Counted from the stretch's first letter, positions 12,136 through 25,690 are shown. The stretch: DNA of 64,000 nt from Calliopsis andreniformis (GCF_051401765.1 NW_027480597.1:310001-374000), one strand, 5' to 3'. Notes: generated by a model from the sequence alone, not told the origin. Made by a program: numbers and translations.

Positions 12136-15100
12136 GCTGCTATGGCCGTGGTTATGGCTGCTATGGCTATTGCTATGGCTGCTATGGCTATGGCTATGGC
12201 TGCTATGGCTATCGCTATGGCTATGGCTGCTATGGCTATGGCTATGGCTATGACTGCTGTGGCTATGTCTATGGCTGCTATGGGTATGGCTATGCCTATG
12301 GCAGCTATGGCTATGGCTATGGCTGCTATGGCTGTGGCTATGTCTGCTATGGCTATGGCTATGGCTGCTATGGCTATGGCTATGGCTGCTATGGCTATGG
12401 CTATGGCCATGGCTGCTATGGCTATGGCTATGGCTATGACTGCTATGGCTATGGCTATGGCCGCTATGGATATGGCTATGGCTATGGCTGCTATGGCTAC
12501 GGCTTTGGCTACTATGGCCATTGGTATGGCTGCTATGGCTATGGCTATGGCTGCTATGGCTATGGCTATGGCTATGGCTGCTAAGGCTATGGCTATGTCT
12601 ACGGCTGCTGTGGCTCTGGCTCCGTCTGCTATGGGTATGCCTATGGCTGCTATGTCTATGGCTATAACTGCTATGGCTATGGCTATGGCTGCTATGGCTA
12701 TGGCTATGGCTGCTATGGCTGTGGTTATGGCTGCTATGGCTATTGCTATGGCTGCTATGGCTATGGCTATGGCTGCTATGGCTATGGCTATGGCTATGGC
12801 TGCCAAGGCTATGGCTATGTCTACGGCTGCTGTGGCTCTGGCTCTGGCTGCTATGGCTATGGCTATGGCTGCTATGGCTATGGCTATGGCTGCTATGGCT
12901 GTGGTTATGGCTGCTATGGCTATTGCTATGGCTGCTATGGCTATGGCTATGGCTGCTATGGCTATGGCTATGGCTATGGCTGCTATGGCTGTGGCTATGG
13001 CTATGACGGCTATGGCTATGTCTATGGCTGCTATGGGTATGGCTATGGCTATGGCTGCTATGGCTATGGCTGTGGCTGCTATGGCTATGGCTATGGCTAT
13101 GGCTGCTATGGCTATGGCTATAGCTATGACTGCTATGGCTATGGCTATGGCTGCTATGGCTATGGCTATGGCTGCTATGCCTATGGCTATGGCTGCTATG
13201 GCTATGGCTATGGCTGCTATGGCAATGGCTATGGCTGTGGCTATGGCTATGGCTGCTATGGCTATGTCTGCGGATATGGCTGCTATGGCTATGGCTTTGG
13301 CTACTATGGCCATGGCTATGGCTGCTATGGCTATGGCTATGATTATGGCTGCTATGGCTGTGCCTATGTGTGTGTCTGCTATGGATATAGCTATGGCTGC
13401 TATGGCTATGCCTACGGCTGCTACGGCTATCGCTATGGCTGCTATGGCTATGGCTATGGCTGCAATGGCTATGGCTATGGCTGCTATGGCTACGACTATG
13501 GCTGCTATGGCTATGGATATGGCTGCTATGGCTATGGCTATGGCTGCTATGGCTATGGCTATGGCTGCTATGGCTGTGGTTATGGCTGCTATGGCTATGG
13601 CTATGGCTGCTATGGCTGCGGCTATGCCTGATATGACTATGGCTATGGCTGCTATGGCTATGGCTGTGTCTACTATGGCTGCTATGGCTATAGCTATGGC
13701 GGCTATGGCTGCTATGGCTATGGCTATGTCTACTATGTCTATGGATACGGCTGCTATGACTATGGCTATGGCTACGTCTGCTATGGCTATGGCTATGCCT
13801 GCTATGGTTATGGCTATGGCGACTATGGGTGCTATGGCTATTGCTATGGCTACTATGGCTATGGATACGGCTGCTATGGCTATGGCTATGGCTATGTCTG
13901 CTATGGCTATGGCTATGGCTGCTATGGCTATGGCTATGGCTATGGCTATGGCTGCTATGGCTATGTCTTTGGCTATGGCTGCTATGGCTATTGTTTTGGG
14001 TACTATGGCCATGGCTGTGGCGGCTATGGCTATGGCTATGGCTGCTATGGCTATGGTTATGTCTATGGCTCCTAAGGCTATGGCTATGTCTACGGCTGCT
14101 GTGGCTCTGCCTCTGGCTGCTATGGCTATGGCTATGGCTGCTATGGCTGTGGCTATGGCTGCTATGGCTGTGGTTACGTCTGCTATGGCTATGGCTGCTA
14201 TGGTTATGGCTATGGCTGCTATGGCTGTGGCTATGGCTACGGCTGCTATGGCTATGGCTGCTGTGGCTATGGCTATGGCTAAGGCTGCTGTGGCTATGGC
14301 TATGGCCGCTTTGGCAGTGGCTACAGCTGCTATGGCTATGGCTATGGCATTGGCTGCTATGGCTATGGCTATGATTATGGCTGCTATGCCTGTGGCTATG
14401 TGTGTGTCTACTATGGATATAGCTATGGCTGCTATGGCTCTGCCTACGGCTGCTATGGCTATCGCTATGGCTGCTATGGCTATGGTTATGGCTGCTATGG
14501 CTATGGCTATGGCTGCTACGGCTGTGGCTATGGCTGCTATGGCTGTGACTATGGCTGCTATGGCTATGGCTATGGCTGCTATGGCTATGGTTCTGTGTAT
14601 GGCTGCTAAGGCTATGGCTATGACTACGGCTGCTGTGGCTCTGGCTCTGGCTGCTATGGCTATGGCTATGGCTGCTATGGCTATGGCTATGGCTGCTATG
14701 GCTATGGCTATGGCTGCTATGGCTGTGGTTATGTCTGCTATGGCTATGGCTATGGCTGCTATGGTTATGGCTATGGCTGCTATGGCTGTGGCTATGGCTA
14801 TGGCTGCTTTGTCTATGGCTATTGCCATGACTGCTATGGCTATGGCTATGGCTGCTATGGGTTTGGCTATGGCTATGGCTGCTATGGCTATGGCTATTTC
14901 TGCTATGGCTATGGCTATGGCTATGGCTGCTATGGCTATGTCTATGGCTATAACTGCTATGGCTATGGCTATGGCTGCTATGGCTATGGCTATGGCTGCT
15001 ATGGCTGTGGTTATGGCTGCTATGGCTATTGCTATGGCTGCTATGGTTATGGCTATGGCTGCTATGGCTGTGGCTATGGCTATGGCTGCTTTGTCTATGG

Positions 15101-15345
15101 CTATAGCCATGACTGCTATGGCTATGGCTATGGCTGCTATGGGTTTGGCTATGGCTATGGCTGCTATGGCTATGGCTATGTCTGCTATGGCTATGGCTAT
15201 GGCTCTGGCTGCTATGGCTATGGCTATGGCTGCTATGGCTATGGCTATGGCTGCTATGGCTATGGCTATGGCCATGGCTGCTATGGCTATGGCTATGGCT
15301 ATGACTGCTATGGCTATGGCTATGGCCGCTATGGATATGGCTATG
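12136..15345 (+). repeat. 3210-bp unit B, copy 2
   Basis: Direct tandem copy of the preceding unit. Markers lie at 12743, 13368, 13618, 13829 and 14400, all at offset 3210. It ends near 15345, where GATATGGCT is followed by a different spacer and a diverged partial third copy begins. The apparent absence of private variants, when other duplicates in the window differ by several bases per kilobase, points to a very recent event or to a false duplication in the assembly. Confidence 0.88.
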
Positions 15346-15357
15346 GCTATGGCTGCT

Positions 15358-16560
15358 ATGGCTATGGCTATGGCTGCTATGGCTGTGGTTATGGCTGCTA
15401 TGGCTATGGCTATGGCTGCTATGGCTGCGGCTATGCCTGATATGGCTATGGCTATGGCTGCTATGGCTATGGCTGTGTCTACTATGGCTGCTATGGCTAT
15501 AGCTATGGCGGCTATGGCTGCTATGGCTATGGCTATGTCTACTATGTCTATGGATACGGCTGCTATTTCTATGGCTATGGCTATGTCTGCTATGGCTATG
15601 GCTATGGCTGCTATGGTTATGGCTATGGCGACTATGGGTGCTATGGCTATTGCTATGGCTACTATGGCTATGGATACGGCTGCTATGGCTATGGCTATGG
15701 CTATGTCTGCTATGGCTATGGCTATGGCTGCTATGGCTATGGCTATGGCTATGGCTATGGCTGCTATGGCTATGTCTTTGGCTATGGCTGCTATGGCTAT
15801 GGTTTTGGATACTATGGCCATGGCTGTGGCGGCTATGGCTATGGCTATGGCTGCTATGGCTATGGTTATGTCTATGGCTCCTAAGGCTATGGCTATGTCT
15901 ACGGCTGCTGTGGCTCTGCCTCTGGCTGCTATGGCTATGGCTATGGCTGCTATGGCTGTGGCTATGGCTGCTATGGCTGTGGTTATGTCTGCTATGGCTA
16001 TGGCTGCTATTGTTATGGCTATGGCTACTATGGCTGTGGCTATGGCTGCGGCTGCTATGGCTATGGCTGGTGTGGCTATGGCTATGGCTAAGGCTGCTGT
16101 GGCTATGGCTATGGCCGCTTTGGCAGTGGCTACAGCTGCTATGGCTATGGCTATGGCATTGGCTGCTATGGCTATGGCTATGATTATGGCTGCTATGCCT
16201 GTGGCTATGTGTGTGTCTACTATGGATATAGCTATGGCTGCTATGGCTCTGCCTACGTCTGCTATGGCTATCGCTATGGCTGCTATGGCTATGGTTATGG
16301 CTGCTATGGCTATGGCTATGGCTGCTACGGCTGTGGCTATGGCTGCTATGGCTGTGACTATGGCTGCTATGGCTATGGCTATGGCTGCTATGGCTATGGT
16401 TCTGTGTATGGCTGCTAAGGCTATGGCTATGACTACGGCTGCTGTGGCTCTGGCTCTGGCTGCTATGGCTATGGCTATGGCTGCTATGGCTATGGCTATG
16501 GCTGCTATGGCTATGGCTATGGCTGCTATGGCTGTGGTTATGTCTGCTATGGCTATGGCT
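15358..16560 (+). repeat. Diverged partial third copy of unit B
   Basis: GCGGCTATGCCTGAT at 15427 matches 10408 (offset 5019) and 13618 (offset 1809). The segment at 15638 matches 10619 and 13829, and the TGTGTGTCT tag at 16209 matches 11190 and 14400. Unlike copies 1 and 2 it has private variants, such as GCTATTTCT near 15565, GTTTTGGAT for GTTTTGGGT, and ATTGTT at 16009. It is therefore an older relative of the near-identical pair. Confidence 0.82.
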
Positions 16561-16860
16561 ATGGCTGCTATGGTTATGGCTATGGCTGCTATGGCTGTGG
16601 CTATGGCTGCGGCTGCTATGGCTATGGCTGCTCTGGCTATGGCTATGGCTAAGGCTGCTGTGGCTATGGCTATGGCCGCTTTGGCAATGGCTACAGCTGC
16701 TATGGCTATGGCTATGGCATTGGCTGCTATGGCTATGGCTATGATTATGGCTGCTATGGCTGTGGCTATGTGTGTGTCTACTATGGATATAGCTATGGCT
16801 GCTATGGCTCTGCCTACGGCTGCTATGGCTATCGCTATGGCTGCTATGGCTATGGATATG
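16012..16860 (+). repeat. 561-bp tandem duplication with GCTAAGGCTGCT and TGTGTGTCT tags
   Basis: GTTATG following a Met/Ile variant at 16012 recurs at 16573. The sequence of GCGGCT, GCTAAGGCTGCT, GCCGCTTTGGCA, ACAGCT, GCATTG, ATTATG and TGTGTGTCT (16209, 16770) repeats at offset 561. Copies differ, for example GGTGTG against GCTCTG near 16070 and 16631. Confidence 0.83.
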
Positions 16861-17670
16861 GCTGATATGGCTGTGGCTATGGCTATGGCTGCTATGACTA
16901 TGGCTATGGCTGCTATGGCTATCGCTATGGCTGCTGTGACTATGGCTATGGCTACGGCTATGGCTGCTATGTCCGCCATGGCTGTGGCTATGGCTGCCAT
17001 GGCTATCGCTATGGCTGCTATGACTATGGCTATGGCTGCTATGGCTATGGCTATTGCTGCTATGGCTACGGCTATGGCTGCTATGGCTATGGCTATGGCT
17101 TCTATGGCTATGGTTATGACTATGGCAGCTATGGCTATGGCTATGACTGCTATGGCTATGGCTATGGCTACGGCTATGGCTGCTATGGCTATGTCTATGG
17201 CTATGGCTGCTATGGCTATGGCTTTGGCTACTATGTCCATGGATATGGCTGCTATGGCTATGGCTATGGCTGCTATGGCTATGGTTATGTCTACGGCTGC
17301 TAAGGCTATGGCTATGTCTACGGCTGCTGTGGCTCTGCCTCTGGCTGCTGTGGCTATGTCTATGGGTGCTATGGCTATGGCTATGGCTGCTGTGGCTGTG
17401 GTTATGGCTGCTATGGCTATGGCTATGGCTGCTATGGCTATGGCTATGGCTATGGCTGCTATGGGTATGGCTATGGCTATGGCTGCTATGGCTATATCTA
17501 TGGCTGCTATGGCTATGGCTATGGCTATGGCTGCTATGACTGTGGCTATGGCTGCTATGGCTATGGCTGCTATGGCTATGGCTATGGCTGCTATGGCTAT
17601 GGCTACGGCTATGGTTTTGGCGGCTATGGTTATGTCTATGGCTATGGCTGCAATGGCTATGGCTATGGCT
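16340..17670 (+). repeat. Unit C, copy 1
   Basis: This block carries GTGACTATG at 16354, GCTGATATG with GAT at 16864, TCCGCCATG at 16972, ATTGCTGCT, GCTTCTATG, CTTTGGCTACTATGTCC and GTTTTGGCGGCT at 17614. All recur near 22.8-24.2 kb at offset 6498, rising to 6519 after a 21-bp unit difference. The last 500 bp appear again at 36.9-37.4 kb. Confidence 0.85.
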
Positions 17671-18255
17671 ACTATGGCTGCTATGGCTATGGCTATGGCT
17701 GCTATGGCTATGGCTATGTCTGCTATGGCTATGGCTATGGCTATAGCTGCTATGGCTATGTCTATGGCTATGACTGCTATAGCTATGGCTATGGCTGCTA
17801 TGGCTATGGCTATGGCTGCTATGGCTGTGGTTATGGCTGCTATGGCTATTGCTATGGCTGCTATGGCTATGGCTATGGCTGCTATGGCTATGGCTATGGC
17901 TGCTATGGCTATGGCTGTGGCTATGACTGCTATGGCTATGTCTATGGCTGCTATGGGTATGGCTATGCCTATGGCAGCTATGGCTATGGCTATGGCTGCT
18001 ATGGCTGTGGCTATGTCTGCTATGGCTATGGCTATGGCTGCTATGGCTATGGCTATGGCTGCTATGGCTATGGCTATGGCTATGGCTATGGCTGCTATGG
18101 CTATGGCTATGGCTGCGACTGCTATGGCTATGGCTATGGCCGCTATGGATATGGCTATGGCTATGGCTGCTATGGCTACGGCTTTGGCTACTATGGCCAT
18201 TGGTATGGCTGCTATGGCTATGGCTATGGCTGCTATGGCTATGGCTACGGCTATG

Positions 18256-18900
18256 GTTTTGGCGGCTATGGCTATGTCTATGGCTATGGCTGCAATGGCT
18301 ATGGCTTTGGCTACTATGGCCATGGCTATGACTTTGGCTACTATGGCCATGGCTGTGGCTGCTGTGGCTATGGCTATGGCTGCTATGGCTATGATTATGT
18401 CTATGGCTGCTAAGGCTATGGCTATGTCTACGGCTGCTGTGGCTCTGGCTCTGGCTGCTATGGCTCTGGCTGCTATGGCTATGGCTATGGCCGCTATGGC
18501 TGTGGTTATGGCTGCTATGGCTATGGCAATGGCTGCTATGGCTATGGCTATGGCTATAGCTCCTATGCCTATGGCTATGACTATGGCTATTGCTGCTAAG
18601 GCTATGGCGATGGCTATGGCTGCTATGGCTATGGCTATAGCTGCTATGGCTGTGGTTATGTCTGCTATGGCTATGGCTATGGCTGCTATGGTTATGGCTA
18701 TGGCTGCTATGGCTGTGGCTATGGCTATGGTTGCTTTGTCTATGGCTATGGCCATGACTGCTATGGCTATGGCTATGGCTGCTATGGCTATGGCTATGGC
18801 TGCAATGGCTATGGCTATGGCTGCTATGGCTATGGCTATGGCTGCTATGGCTATGGCTATGGCTATGGCTATGGCTGCTATGGCTATGGCTATGGCTATG
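18256..18900 (+). repeat. GTTTTGGCGG module followed by K-signature and GCTCCTATG segment
   Basis: GTTTTGGCGGCT at 18256 is followed by GCAATGG, two ACTATGGCCATGG segments, ATTATGTCT, the frequent AAGGCTATGGCTATGTCT signature, ATAGCTCCT and GCTAAGGCTATGGCGATG. The same order appears from 7960, 32470 and 36532. This is one of fourteen GTTTTGGCGG occurrences in the window (7960, 17614, 18256, 24133, 32470, 36532, 37372, 49685, 54304, 55692, 58080, 60225, 61590, 63888). Confidence 0.78.
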
Positions 18901-19079
18901 ACTGCTATGGCTATGGCTATGGCCGCTATGGATATGGCTATGGCTATGGCTGCTATGGCTACGGCTTTGGCTACTATGGCCATTGGTATGGCTGCTATGG
19001 CTATGGCTATGGCTACTATGGCTATGGATACGGCTGCTATGGCTATGGCTATGGCTATGTCTGCTATGGCTATGGCTAT

Positions 19080-19850
19080 GGCTGCTATGGCTATGGCTAT
19101 GGCTATGGCTATGGCTGCTATGGCTATGTCTTTGGCTATGGCTGCTATGGCTATGGTTTTGGATACTATGGCCATGGCTATGGCGGCTATGGCTATTTCT
19201 ATGGCTGCTATGGCTATGGTTATGTCTATGGCCCCTAAGGCTATGGCTATGTCTACGGCTGCTGTGGCTCTGGCTCTGGCTGCTATGGCTATGGCTATGG
19301 CTGCTATGGCTATGGCTATGGCTGCTGTGGCTGTGGTTATGTCTGCTATGGCTATGGCTATGGCTGCTATGGTTATGGCTATGGCTGCTATGGCTGTGGC
19401 TATGGCTATGGCTGCTTTGTCTATGGCTATGGCCATGACTGCTATGGCTATGGCTATGGCTGCTATGGGTTTGGCTATGGCTATGGCTGCTATGGCTATG
19501 GCTATTTCTGCTATGGCTATGGCTATGGCTATGGCTGCTATGGCTATGTCTATGGCTATAACTGCTATGGCTATGGCTATGGCTGCTATGGCTATGGCTA
19601 TGGCTGCTATGGCTGTGGTTATGGCTGCTATGGCTATTGCTATGGCTGCTATGGTTATGGCTATGGCTGCTATGGCTGTGGCTATGGCTATGGCTGCTTT
19701 GTCTATGGCTATGGCCATGACTGCTATGGCTATGGCTATGGCTGCTATGGGTTTGGCTATGGCTATGGCTGCTATGGCTATGGCTATGTCTGCTATGGCT
19801 ATGGCTATGGCTCTGGCTGCTATGGCTATGGCTATGGCTGCTATGGCTAT
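19080..19850 (+). repeat. Copy of the 24.85-25.6 kb block (offset 5769)
   Basis: GTTTTGGATACTATGG at 19156 recurs at 24925. It is followed by GCTATTTCT, the CCTAAGG signature, GCTTTGTCT, GGTTTG, a second GCTATTTCT, ATAACT and ATTGCT in the same order. The blocks separate shortly after the second GGTTTG, where this copy continues TCTGCT and the later one continues GCTGCTATGGCTATGTCT. Confidence 0.78.
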
Positions 19851-20205
19851 GGCTACGGCTGCTGTGGCTCTGGCTCTGGCTGCTATGGCTATGGCTATGG
19901 CTGCTATGGCTATGGCTATGGCTGCTATGGCTGTGGTTATGGCTGCTATGGTTATGGCTATGGCTGCTATGGCTGTGGCTATGGCTATGGCTGCTTTGTC
20001 TATGGCTATGGCCATGACTGCTATGGCTATGGCTATGGCTGCTATGGGTTTGGCTATGGCTATGGCTGCTATGGCTATGGCTATGTCTGCTATGGCTATG
20101 GCTATGGCTCTGGCTGCTATGGCTATGGCTATGGCTGCTATGGCTATGGCTATGGCTGCTGTGGCTGTGGTTATGTCTGCTATGGCTATGGCTATGGCTG
20201 CTATG

Positions 20206-21333
20206 GTTATGGCTATGGCTGCTATGGCTATGGCTATGGCTGCTATGGCTATGGCTATGGCCATGGCTGCTATGGCTATGGCTATGGCTATGACTGCTAT
20301 GGCTATGGCTATGGCCGCTATGGATATGGCTATGTCTATGGCTGCTATGGCTACGGCTTTGGCTACTATGGCCATTGGTATGGCTGCTATGGCTATGGCT
20401 ATGGCTGCTATGGCTATGGCTATGGCTATGGCTGCTAAGGCTATGGCTATGTCTACGGCTGCTGTGGCTCTGGCTCCGGCTGCTATGTCTATGGCTATAA
20501 CTGCTATGGCTATGGCTATGGCTGCTATGGCTGTGGTTATGGCTGCTATGGCTCTTGCTATGGCTGCTATGGCTATGGCTATGGCTGCTATGGCTATGGC
20601 TATGGCTATGACTGCCAAGGCTATGGCTATGTCTACGGCTGCTGTGGCTCTGGCTCTGGCTGCTATGGCTATGGCTATGGCTGCTATGGCTATGGCTATG
20701 GCTGCTATGGCTGTGGTTATGGCTGCTATGGCTATGGCTATGTCTGCTATGGCTATGGCTATGGCTGCTATGGTTATGGCTATGGCTGCTATGGCTATGG
20801 CTATGGCTGCTATGGCTATGGCTATGGCCATGGCTGCTATGGCTATGGCTATGGCTATGACTGCTATGGCTATGGCTATGGCCGCTATGGATATGGCTAT
20901 GTCTATGGCTGCTATGGCTACGGCTTTGGCTACTATGGCCATTGGTATGGCTGCTATGGCTATGGCTATGGCTGCTATGGCTATGGCTATGGCTATGGCT
21001 GCTAAGGCTATGGCTATGTCTACGGCTGCTGTGGCTCTGGCTCCGGCTGCTATGTCTATGGCTATAACTGCTATGGCTATGGCTATGGCTGCTATGGCTG
21101 TGGTTATGGCTGCTATGGCTCTTGCTATGGCTGCTATGGCTATGGCTATGGCTGCTATGGCTATGGCTATGGCTATGACTGCCAAGGCTATGGCTATGTC
21201 TACGGCTGCTGTGGCTCTGGCTCTGGCTGCTATGGCTATGGCTATGGCTGCTATGGCTATGGCTATGGCTGCTATGGCTGTGGTTATGGCTGCTATGGCT
21301 ATGGCTATGTCTGCTATGGCTATGGCTATGGCT
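20206..21333 (+). repeat. 567-bp tandem duplication
   Basis: GTTATG at 20206 and 20773, GATATGGCTATGTCTATGG at 20323 and 20890, and the rare GCTCTTGCT (CTT at 20554 and 21121) all show offset 567, which is 27 x 21. I saw no difference between the two copies along the markers, which suggests a recent exchange. Confidence 0.87.
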
Positions 21334-21339
21334 ATGGCT

Positions 21340-22800
21340 GCTATGGCTATGGCTATAGCTATGACTGCTATGGCTATGGCTATGGCTGCTATGGCTATGG
21401 CTATGGCTGCTATGCCTATGGCTATGGCTGCTATGGCTATGGCTATGGCTGCTATGGCAATGGCTATGGCTGTGGCTGTGGCTATGGCTGATATGGCTAT
21501 GTCTACGGATATGGCTGCTATGGCTATGGCTTTGGCTACTATGGCCATGGCTATGGCTGCTATGGCTATGGCTATGATTATGGCTGCTATGGCTGTGGCT
21601 ATGTGTGTGTCTGCTATGGATATAGCTATGGCTGCTATGGCTATGCCTACGGCTGCTACGGCTATCACTATGGCTGCTATGGCTATGGCTATGGCTGCTA
21701 TGACTATGGCTATGGCTGCTATGGCTACGGCTATGGCTGCTATGGCTATGGCTATGGCTGCAATGGCTAAGGTTATGATTATGGCAGCTATGGCTATGGC
21801 TACGGCTGCTATGGCTATGGATGCTATGGCTATGTCTACGGCTGCTGTGGCTCTGGCTCTGGCTGCTATGGATATGTCTATGGCTGCTATGGCTATGGCT
21901 GCTATAGCTATGGTTATGGCTATGGCTGCTAAGGCTATGGCTATGTCTACGGCTGCTGTGGCTCCGGCTCTGGCTGCTATAGCTATGGCTATGGCTGCTA
22001 TGGCTATGGCTATGGCTGCTATGGCTATGGCTATGGCTGCAATGGCTATGGCTATGGCTGCTATGGCTATGGCTATGGCGGCTATGGCTGCTATGGCTAT
22101 GGCTAAGGCTACTATGGCTATGGATACGGCTGCTATGGCTATGGCTATGGCTATGTCTGCTATGGCTATGGCTATGGCTGCTATGGTTATGGTTATGGCG
22201 ACTATGGCTGCTATGGCTATGGCTATGGCTACTATGGCTATGGATACGGCTGCTATGGCTATGGCTATGGCTATGTCTGCTATGGCTATGGCTATGGCTG
22301 CTATGGCTATGGCTATGGCTATGGCTATGGCTGCTATGGCTATGTCTTTGGCTATGGCTGCTATGGCTATGGTTTTGGATACAATGGCCATGGCTGTGGC
22401 GGCTATGGCTATTTCTATGGCTGCTATGGCTATGGTTATGTCTATGGCCCCTAAGGCTATGGCTATGTCTACGGCTGCTGTGGCTCTGGCTCTGGCTGCT
22501 ATGGCTATGGCTATGGCTGCTATGGCTATGGCTATGGCTGCTGTGGCTGTGGTTATGTCTGCTATGGCTATGGCTATGGCTGCTATGGTTATGGCTATGG
22601 CTGCTATGGCTGTGGCTATGGCTATGGCTGCTTTGTCTATGGCTATGGCCATGACTGCTATGGCTATGGCTATGGCTGCTATGGGTTTGGCTATGGCTAT
22701 GGCTGCTATGGCTATGGCTATGTCTGCTATGGCTATGGCTATGGCTATGGCTGCTATGGCTATGTCTATGGCTATAACTGCTATGGCTATGGCTATGGCT
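21340..22800 (+). repeat. Copy of the 26.4-27.8 kb block (offset 5049)
   Basis: GCTGATATGGCTATGTCT (GAT at 21490) recurs at 26539. The following TGTGTGTCT tag (about 21603), GCTAAGGTTATGATT, ATGGATGCT, GCTCCGGCT, the ATGGATACGG doublet and GTTTTGGATACAATGG (22372, matching 27415) are shared. The offset drops to 5043 after a 6-bp hexamer loss near 26940. Private differences include ATCACT near 21664. Confidence 0.82.
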
Positions 22801-22837
22801 GTTATGGCTATGGCTATGGCTGCTATGGCTGTGGCTA

Positions 22838-24190
22838 TGGCTGCTATGGCTGTGACTATGGCTGCTATGGCTATGGCTATGGCTGCTATGGCCATGGTTC
22901 TGTGTATGGCTGCTAAGGCTATGGCTATGACTACGGCTGCTGTGGCTCTGGCTCTGGCTGCTATGGCTATGGCTATGGCTGCTATGGCTATGGCTATGGC
23001 TGCTATGGCTATGGCTATGGCTGCTATGGCTGTGGTTATGTCTGTTATGGCTATGGCTATGGCTGCTATGGTTATGGCTATGGCTGCTATGGCTGTGGCT
23101 ATGGCTGCGGCTGCTATGGCTATGGCTGCTCTGGCTATGGCTATGGCTAAGGCTGCTGTGGCTATGGCTATGGCCGCTTTGGCAATGGCTACAGCTGCTA
23201 TGGCTATGGCTATGGCATTGGCTGCTATGGCTATGGCTATGATTATGGCTGCTATGGCTGTGGCTATGTGTGTGTCTACTATGGATATAGCTATGGCTGC
23301 TATGGCTCTGCCTACGGCTGCTATGGCTATCGCTATGGCTGCTATGGCTATGGATATGGCTGATATGGCTGTGGCTATGGCTATGGCTGCTATGACTATG
23401 GCTATGGCTGCTATGGCTATCGCTATGGCTGCTGTGACTATGGCTATGGCTACGGCTATGGCTGCTATGTCCGCCATGGCTGTGGCTATGGCTGCTATGG
23501 CTATCGCTATGGCTGCTATGACTATGGCTATGGCTGCTATGGCTATGGCTATTGCTGCTATGGCTACGGCTATGGCTGCTATGGCTATGGCTATGGCTTC
23601 TATGGCTATGGTTATGACTATGGCAGCTATGGCTATGGCTATGACTGCTATGGCTATGGCTATGGCTACGGCTATGGCTGCTATGGCTATGTCTATGGCT
23701 ATGGCTGCTATGGCTATGGCTTTGGCTACTATGTCCATGGATATGGCTGCTATGGCTATGGCTATGGCTGCTATGGCTATGGTTATGTCTACGGCTGCTA
23801 AGGCTATGGCTATGTCTACGGCTGCTGTGGCTCTGCCTCTGGCTGCTGTGGCTATGTCTATGGGTGCTATGGCTATGGCTATGGCTGCTGTGGCTGTGGT
23901 TATGGCTGCTATGGCTATGGCTATGGCTGCTATGGATATGGCTATGGCTGCTATGGCTATGGCTATGGCTATGGCTGCTATGGGTATGGCTATGGCTATG
24001 GCTGCTATGGCTATATCTATGGCTGCTATTGCTATGGCTATGGCTATGGCTGCTATGACTGTGGCTATGGCTGCTATGGCTATGGCTGCTATGGCTATGG
24101 CTATGGCTGCTATGGCTATGGCTACGGCTATGGTTTTGGCGGCTATGGTTATGTCTATGGCTATGGCTGCAATGGCTATGGCTATGGCTA
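22838..24190 (+). repeat. Unit C, copy 2
   Basis: It matches 16340-17670 at offset 6498: GTGACTATG at 22852, GAT at 23362, TCCGCC at 23470 and GTTTTGGCGGCT at 24133. A 21-bp GATATG unit near 23935 is present here and absent from copy 1. It joins without a break to the offset-5049 block at its left. Confidence 0.84.
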
Positions 24191-24849
24191 CTATGGCTGC
24201 TATGGCTATGGCTATGGCTGCTATGGCTACGGCTGTGGCTGCTATGGCTATGGCTATGGCTATAGCTGCTATGGCTATGGCTATGACTATGGCTATTGCT
24301 GCTAAGGCTATGGCGATGGCTATGGCTGCTATGGCTATGGCTATGGCTGCTATGGCTGTGGTTATGTCTGCTATGGCTATGGCTATGGCTGCTATGGTTA
24401 TGGCTATGGCTGCTATGGCTGTGGCTATGGCTATGGCTGCTTTGTCTCTGGCTATGGCCATGATTGCTATGGCTATGGCTATGGCTGCTATGGGTATGGC
24501 TATGGCTATGGCTGCTATGGCTATGGCTATGTCTGCTATGGCTATGGCTATGGCTATAGCTGCTATGGCTATGTCTATGGCTATGACTGCTATAGCTATG
24601 GCTATGGCTGCTATGGCTATGGCTATGGCTGCTATGGCTGTGGTTATGGCTGCTATGGCTATTGCTATGGCTGCTATGGCTATGGCTATGGCTGCTATGG
24701 CTATGGCTATGGCTGCTATGGCTATGGCTGTGGCTATGACTGCTATGGCTATGTCTATGGCTGCTATGGGTATGGCTATGCCTATGGCAGCTATGGCTAT
24801 GGCTATGGCTGCTATGGCTGTGGCTATGTCTGCTATGGCTATGGCTATG

Positions 24850-25690
24850 GCTGCTATGGCTATGGCTATGGCTATGGCTATGGCTGCTATGGCTATGGCT
24901 ATGGCTATGGCTGCTATGGCTATGGTTTTGGATACTATGGCCATGGCTATGGCGGCTATGGCTATTTCTATGGCTGCTATGGCTATGGTTATGTCTATGG
25001 CCCCTAAGGCTATGGCTATGTCTACGGCTGCTGTGGCTCTGGCTCTGGCTGCTATGGCTATGGCTATGGCTGCTATGGCTATGGCTATGGCTGCTGTGGC
25101 TGTGGTTATGTCTGCTATGGCTATGGCTATGGCTGCTATGGTTATGGCTATGGCTGCTATGGCTGTGGCTATGGCTATGGCTGCTTTGTCTATGGCTATG
25201 GCCATGACTGCTATGGCTATGGCTATGGCTGCTATGGGTTTGGCTATGGCTATGGCTGCTATGGCTATGGCTATTTCTGCTATGGCTATGGCTATGGCTA
25301 TGGCTGCTATGGCTATGTCTATGGCTATAACTGCTATGGCTATGGCTATGGCTGCTATGGCTATGGCTATGGCTGCTATGGCTGTGGTTATGGCTGCTAT
25401 GGCTATTGCTATGGCTGCTATGGTTATGGCTATGGCTGCTATGGCTGTGGCTATGGCTATGGCTGCTTTGTCTATGGCTATGGCCATGACTGCTATGGCT
25501 ATGGCTATGGCTGCTATGGGTTTGGCTATGGCTATGGCTGCTATGGCTATGGCTATGGCTGCTATGGCTATGTCTATGGCTATAACTGCTATGGCTATGG
25601 CTATGGCTGCTATGGCTATGGCTATGGCTGCTATGGCTGTGGTTATGGCTGCTATGGCTATTGCTATGGCTGCTATGGTTATGGCTATGG
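24850..25690 (+). repeat. Copy of the 19.08-19.85 kb block (offset 5769)
   Basis: Begins near GTTTTGGATACTATGG at 24925 and carries the same ordered variants as 19156 onward. Near 25560 it lacks the TCTGCT segment and instead shows a local second copy of ATGTCTATGGCTATAACT, reached through a different crossover. Confidence 0.76.
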
